Source: Flavobacteriales bacterium
Lineage (GTDB): Bacteria > Bacteroidota > Bacteroidia > Flavobacteriales_G > JALEGO01
Length of the DNA: 64,000 nucleotides
Direction of reading: 5' to 3'
Assembly (NCBI GenBank): GCA_020629755.1
Contig: JAHDCS010000001.1
Coordinates: 1 to 64,000 of the forward strand
This document shows positions 59,897 through 64,000 of this stretch, piece after piece; position 1 is the stretch's first letter, and the number at the start of each line of letters is the position of its first letter. Position numbers and translations under genes: made by a program. Below the pieces are notes generated by a model. That model ran no database searches. It saw only the letters and a list, made by a program, of their open reading frames with translations, and was not told where the DNA came from.

Positions 59897-62485
59897 ATGA
59901 AGCGTCAATATCTATTTATATTTTTAGCACTCACTCTTTTCTCATACTCGTTTACCAATGCACAGTGTTCTTTTTCAGATAAAGAAGAAGAACTCTTTAA
60001 TAAATATTGGGAGTTTAAAGATTTATTTGAGTCTGATTTTATTCGGTTTGATTTAGACCCCAAGGGGCATTTACAATCAGACGGAATAGGCACTTGGGAC
60101 GACACCAAAAAATTATACTCTCTGGCAGGATACGGCATACCTTCATACAGATTCAATTACAGAGAAAACGACAACAACCTTGCACACTTTGTAAGTGAAA
60201 ATGCGCGTTTAAGCGAAGTACTTAAATACCTTTCTTTAGAATATGACCTTTTAAAGCAAAACGGTCAAAATGATGAAGCCGAAAAAAGCTTAAATAAAAT
60301 TTTCTTGGTACTACAAGCCATTCGTCGTTTAGATATGACTGCTAATATGTACATGCATCAATACTATACTATATACCAAAATGCGTCTAGTTGTAATTCT
60401 ACAGATCTTCGCTTTGATGGCTACTCTGGCTTTATGCTCAGAGATGATGTTTCATGGGCATTTCGTCAAGGTGAAACACATAATGGTTATACTATCAACC
60501 ATACCGAATCAGCCCACCAAAGTTTTAAATACAGCATTAGCGAATACGACCAAAACACTTGCGGTCCTGGAAACCCTGACTTTATTGCTTGTTTTCCGCC
60601 CTGGGAAACAGATTATGAATCTTTAGGTTGGCCACATAGAAAGCATGGTGGTATTGCCTCACAAGATCAACTCATTTTAATCGCTACAGGGCTCGCCTAT
60701 GTGCGTAAATTTATTCCACAGTCTGCATATGTATCTGTAAACGGAGCAAATTATTACCCAAGAACCATCTGTGCTAATATTGCCAAAGGTATTTTAAACG
60801 CGACAAATACCTGCAATAGAAAAGTGCGCTACCCCGCTTGTGACCAAAACGACGAATGCGATAAAACAATGGTCTTTGGCGGTAACAACAAGCCCTATCA
60901 CTATGGTTTGAACCATGCGCTTTCTTGGATTGCCGATATTGATGAATCTGCTAAAGCTAAAGACTGGATTATGTGGCAGGCAGGATTGGCTCCCATTGAT
61001 TTTGTGAATGCTGGCATGGGCGGTAACAATATCTTTAATGCTCGCATGGCGATTAAAACCGCTGTAATGGCTGATAAAAGTGTAACCTGTGATTTAATGC
61101 AAGCGGCGACTAAAATCGGTTACTATTTAGCTCCTTATGAATCAATGCTTTTGCACAATAATGATGAAATTAAAAAATGCTCCTCCTATCAAACTTACAT
61201 AGAAAATGTACTCTGTGAAGGTTTATCTGAGGCTGTAGATTGCGGTGGACCTTGCTATATCTCACATGCGAATTCTATTAATGGAAGCGGATTCCCATGC
61301 ACTAATACCCCAAGTCGGGAAGTGCAGTTTTCAAAGTTTCAATGGTCAGGCGCAGGCCCTTTATATAATAATAATATTGCCGAAAATGGAAAACCCAATT
61401 ATTTTGACCCTGCAGAAGCACCCCCAACTTCTTTTGTGACACCCGTAGAGTATTTAGCCTTTTATACTGTACTTGCTAAATCTGGCATTCTAAATCACCC
61501 CTTCTATAACCCGAATAATGCTTTAGTGAGTCATGACAACATTGAAGATATGGTAGGACGTGTATTTGATCCGGTTATTTGTTTAAACACCCCTTCTAAT
61601 ATACAAACCAACACTTCTCTTTTTACGGCTCCAGCATATTTAAACTGGTCTTCTAGCCCAAATATTGACTTGACTTCTACTCAAAATACAGTAGCTTATT
61701 TTCAAGTGAATCAAAGCCAGCCTAATTCTTTTATTGTAGCGGCTGAAAATCCAACCGCAAAAAGAGATTGTGATATGGATTACCACATCACCTTTCCTAT
61801 CAACCTAGCTCATGATTATGCAACGGCCACAACGAGCAAGTTTCATAACTCTAGCCATCATTCTTGCAGTAGAAAAATCAATTTAACCTCTAACAATGAT
61901 CTTTCTACTGAAGGCTTAGACATTGTCTCTTACAATGTTGTTCCTATGGGCTACCCTGTTTTGGATGGTGGGCAAACTGGCACAGCAATTGGAGAGCCTT
62001 ACCATGTGCAGCAACAAGACAATAATACCTTATATTTTTTATTCAACTACAATCTTGAAGGGCATACTGTTTTTTCTGGATATAGAGTAGAAATTACTTA
62101 CATGTCTGCCTGTGGCGCACTTGCACAAAAAAATGCCTACATTTATACCTCTGATTGTTTAGAAACTGGTGAAATTGATGACAATCACTATCGGATTTCA
62201 GTATCGCCTAACCCAATACAACTTTCTAGAAATGGAGTTATCCAGGTTAAAGTAGATCAAAAACGCCTTGCTCAAAGCACTCCAAAGCAAACCTCAGGCA
62301 GTATCTATTTGGTCAACACCTTTGGAAAAACCTCTCTTCTAAAGCACATCAACAACATTGATGAGGCTTTTGAAATAAACATCCACCAAGCAGATTTTCA
62401 GAAAGGCGAAAATAGCCTGATGTTTGTACCTGATGGACCAATGCAAGAAAAGGCAACATATCAGAAATTAATTCTTATCCCCTAA
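59897..62485 (+). CDS. Large secreted protein of unknown function with T9SS-like tail
   Basis: Signal peptide YLFIFLALTLFSYSFTNAQ; C-terminal ISVSPNPIQLSRNGVIQV. Confidence 0.65.
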   Translation: MKRQYLFIFLALTLFSYSFTNAQCSFSDKEEELFNKYWEFKDLFESDFIRFDLDPKGHLQSDGIGTWDDTKKLYSLAGYGIPSYRFNYRENDNNLAHFVSENARLSEVLKYLSLEYDLLKQNGQNDEAEKSLNKIFLVLQAIRRLDMTANMYMHQYYTIYQNASSCNSTDLRFDGYSGFMLRDDVSWAFRQGETHNGYTINHTESAHQSFKYSISEYDQNTCGPGNPDFIACFPPWETDYESLGWPHRKHGGIASQDQLILIATGLAYVRKFIPQSAYVSVNGANYYPRTICANIAKGILNATNTCNRKVRYPACDQNDECDKTMVFGGNNKPYHYGLNHALSWIADIDESAKAKDWIMWQAGLAPIDFVNAGMGGNNIFNARMAIKTAVMADKSVTCDLMQAATKIGYYLAPYESMLLHNNDEIKKCSSYQTYIENVLCEGLSEAVDCGGPCYISHANSINGSGFPCTNTPSREVQFSKFQWSGAGPLYNNNIAENGKPNYFDPAEAPPTSFVTPVEYLAFYTVLAKSGILNHPFYNPNNALVSHDNIEDMVGRVFDPVICLNTPSNIQTNTSLFTAPAYLNWSSSPNIDLTSTQNTVAYFQVNQSQPNSFIVAAENPTAKRDCDMDYHITFPINLAHDYATATTSKFHNSSHHSCSRKINLTSNNDLSTEGLDIVSYNVVPMGYPVLDGGQTGTAIGEPYHVQQQDNNTLYFLFNYNLEGHTVFSGYRVEITYMSACGALAQKNAYIYTSDCLETGEIDDNHYRISVSPNPIQLSRNGVIQVKVDQKRLAQSTPKQTSGSIYLVNTFGKTSLLKHINNIDEAFEINIHQADFQKGENSLMFVPDGPMQEKATYQKLILIP

Positions 62486-62525
62486 CACTAAATAATAACC
62501 ACATAACACAAACCGGGAGGCGTTT

Positions 62526-63281
62526 TTAGTCGACGTGCCAGATAATAGAAGAAGTCATAACATTTATTATTTGACCCTTTAGATCTAAAAGCGCAGCTCC
62601 TGATTGTTTATTTACCCCTTTAAATACAGCTTGCTTATAGACGTTTTTCTGTTCTAACAACACAGGCTTATTTAGCTTATACAATCGAGCATGATACCTT
62701 AAAAAAAGTGTATTAAAATCATTGATACTTTTCTGTAGATTTCTATCTAGAAAAGGCAATAACATTTCAAGTATGTCTTTGGGGGGATGTGTTTTTAGTG
62801 TTTCTAAACATACAGAAGTAGGCGGAATATCGTATGTTTCAAAAACCTGTTGATTTACATTTAATCCAATCCCAAGCACAACTCCTTCTAATTTGTTTTG
62901 AGACCATATAGATTCTGTCAAAATTCCAGCTATTTTTTTTTGTCTTACATATATGTCATTAGGCCACTTAATCTGTATTTCTTCAAGCCCAAGTTGCTCT
63001 AAGAGATCAACGACAGATAAAGAAGCCACAATATTTATTTTAAACAATTGGTCCGCCAAAAACAGCGGACGATTAAGCACCACAGAACACAAAAGGTTTT
63101 CAGCCCTTTTGCTTTCCCATTTTTTATGGCGCTGTCCTTTGCCTTTAGTTTGATGTTTTGCGCAAACCACATCCCCCCACTGCATGTCATTTTGGCGCAT
63201 CTTTTCAATGGCATAGTTATTGGTACTATCTATAGTATCCAAAAACAAGATCCTTTTGCCAATTTGCTCCATATGCTTCAA
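62526..63281 (-). CDS. birA: Biotin--[acetyl-CoA-carboxylase] ligase
   Basis: LDTIDSTNNYAIEKM, HQTKGKGQRHKKWES, KWPNDIYVRQKKIAGIL. Confidence 0.94.
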   Translation of the reverse strand: MKHMEQIGKRILFLDTIDSTNNYAIEKMRQNDMQWGDVVCAKHQTKGKGQRHKKWESKRAENLLCSVVLNRPLFLADQLFKINIVASLSVVDLLEQLGLEEIQIKWPNDIYVRQKKIAGILTESIWSQNKLEGVVLGIGLNVNQQVFETYDIPPTSVCLETLKTHPPKDILEMLLPFLDRNLQKSINDFNTLFLRYHARLYKLNKPVLLEQKNVYKQAVFKGVNKQSGAALLDLKGQIINVMTSSIIWHVD

Positions 63282-63309
63282 AGTTTTATACCTTTACAGC
63301 GTTTATTAA

Positions 63310-63714
63310 ATGTACGTTAAAAATAAAAAAGATAATCGTGTCATCTCTTCTATTGTAGAAGGCTTACAAGAAAGTAAAGCACTGAATATTACGCTAATTG
63401 ATCTGAGTAAGATTAAAGAAGCTGTTTGTGAATACTTTGTGATTTGCCATGCCAATTCATCTACGCATGTGCAGTCTATTGCTGAAAATTTTAGCGTTTT
63501 TGTCAAAAAAGACATTGATTTTCATCCGATCGCCAAAGAAGGGGTTAAAAATTCAGAATGGATTTTAGTCGACTACGGCCACCTTGTAGTGCATGTATTT
63601 CTACACGAAAAAAGACAGTTTTATGATATTGAAGGATTATGGGGGGATGGAAAAATCACAGAAATTGACCACCAAATAAATGCTTTGCTAGACTACGACA
63701 ATACTTCTTTATGA
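63310..63714 (+). CDS. rsfS: Ribosome silencing factor
   Basis: YFVICHANSSTHVQSIAENF, WILVDYGHLVVHVFLHEKRQFYDIEGLWGDG. Confidence 0.93.
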   Translation: MYVKNKKDNRVISSIVEGLQESKALNITLIDLSKIKEAVCEYFVICHANSSTHVQSIAENFSVFVKKDIDFHPIAKEGVKNSEWILVDYGHLVVHVFLHEKRQFYDIEGLWGDGKITEIDHQINALLDYDNTSL

Positions 63715-64000
63715 ATCCTAAAAAAAATAAAAAACAAAAAGTCCCTAAAATCCCTACTCCAAAGTTTAATGTCTATTGGATTTATGTGGGTGTACTTTTC
63801 ATGTTAATTGCCTTTAATTTATGGCAGTTTAAAGGCTTTACGAAAACCACTTCAAAAAACATTTTTTTCTCGCAAATGCTAGAAATGGGCGATGTTGAAA
63901 AAATTCAAGTCGTGCGCACGGATTTAGAAGTCAAGGTTTTTCTCAAAGAAGAAGCCCTCTCAAAAGACGCATACCGCTCTTTAGAAGGCCAAAAAATTGG
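63711..64000 (+). CDS. ftsH: ATP-dependent zinc metalloprotease FtsH, N-terminus only (runs off window)
   Basis: MNPKKNKKQKVPKIPTPKFNVYWIYVGVLFMLIAFNLWQF; start overlaps rsfS stop (ATGA); position after rsfS typical for Bacteroidota. Confidence 0.75.
   Translation, partial: MNPKKNKKQKVPKIPTPKFNVYWIYVGVLFMLIAFNLWQFKGFTKTTSKNIFFSQMLEMGDVEKIQVVRTDLEVKVFLKEEALSKDAYRSLEGQKI

Noticed and set aside
1-64000. CRISPR arrays, transposases, prophage or restriction-modification genes
   Set aside because: No regularly spaced direct repeats with unique spacers and no recognisable mobile-element, phage or R-M proteins were found

Overview
This is an AT-rich, gene-dense chromosomal window from a Bacteroidota (Flavobacteriia-like) genome. 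The lineage call rests on GldM-type domains, T9SS sorting tails, TAnnTTTG promoter boxes, DUF2723, DUF3078 and DUF3108. Most of the window is core genome: gcvP, mscS-like, hppA, rpoN, dnaB, phoH-like, ffh, lepA, pgk, radA, ruvB, a full dcw cluster mraZ to ftsZ (42635-57737), glnA, birA, rsfS and the start of ftsH. tRNA-Val (partial) and a tRNA with CAT anticodon are present. I looked for non-standard signals and highlight the following. (1) A compact putative metal/redox circuit at 10.3-11.05 kb: a SigZ-like ECF sigma factor with a Cys tail, split by a perfect 7-bp tandem duplication, next to an unlisted 32-aa ORF with 14 Cys (metallothionein-like). Both genes carry the same promoter-like element, GCATCTTTTT-N12-CGTC allowing for alignment details, at identical spacing. 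(2) An octamer GGGGGGAT occurring 20 times on both strands, in coding and non-coding contexts and many reading frames, a candidate Chi-like or chromosome-maintenance motif. (3) A putative amidoligase-type cluster at 27.2-33.4 kb: two-component system, two small proteins, ATP-grasp-like protein, VOC protein, GshB/RimK-like ATP-grasp and AstE/AspA-like protein, with an 11-bp phased direct-repeat array between the two-component system and the operon. (4) A membrane pyrophosphatase fused to a YceI domain. (5) Stand-alone tandem GldM C-terminal-like proteins with a duplicated upstream leader. (6) An 18-bp perfect inverted repeat of MraZ-box-like sequences upstream of mraZ. (7) An intrinsic terminator abutting the pgk start codon. 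All assignments are from reading the sequence only; no database search was run.
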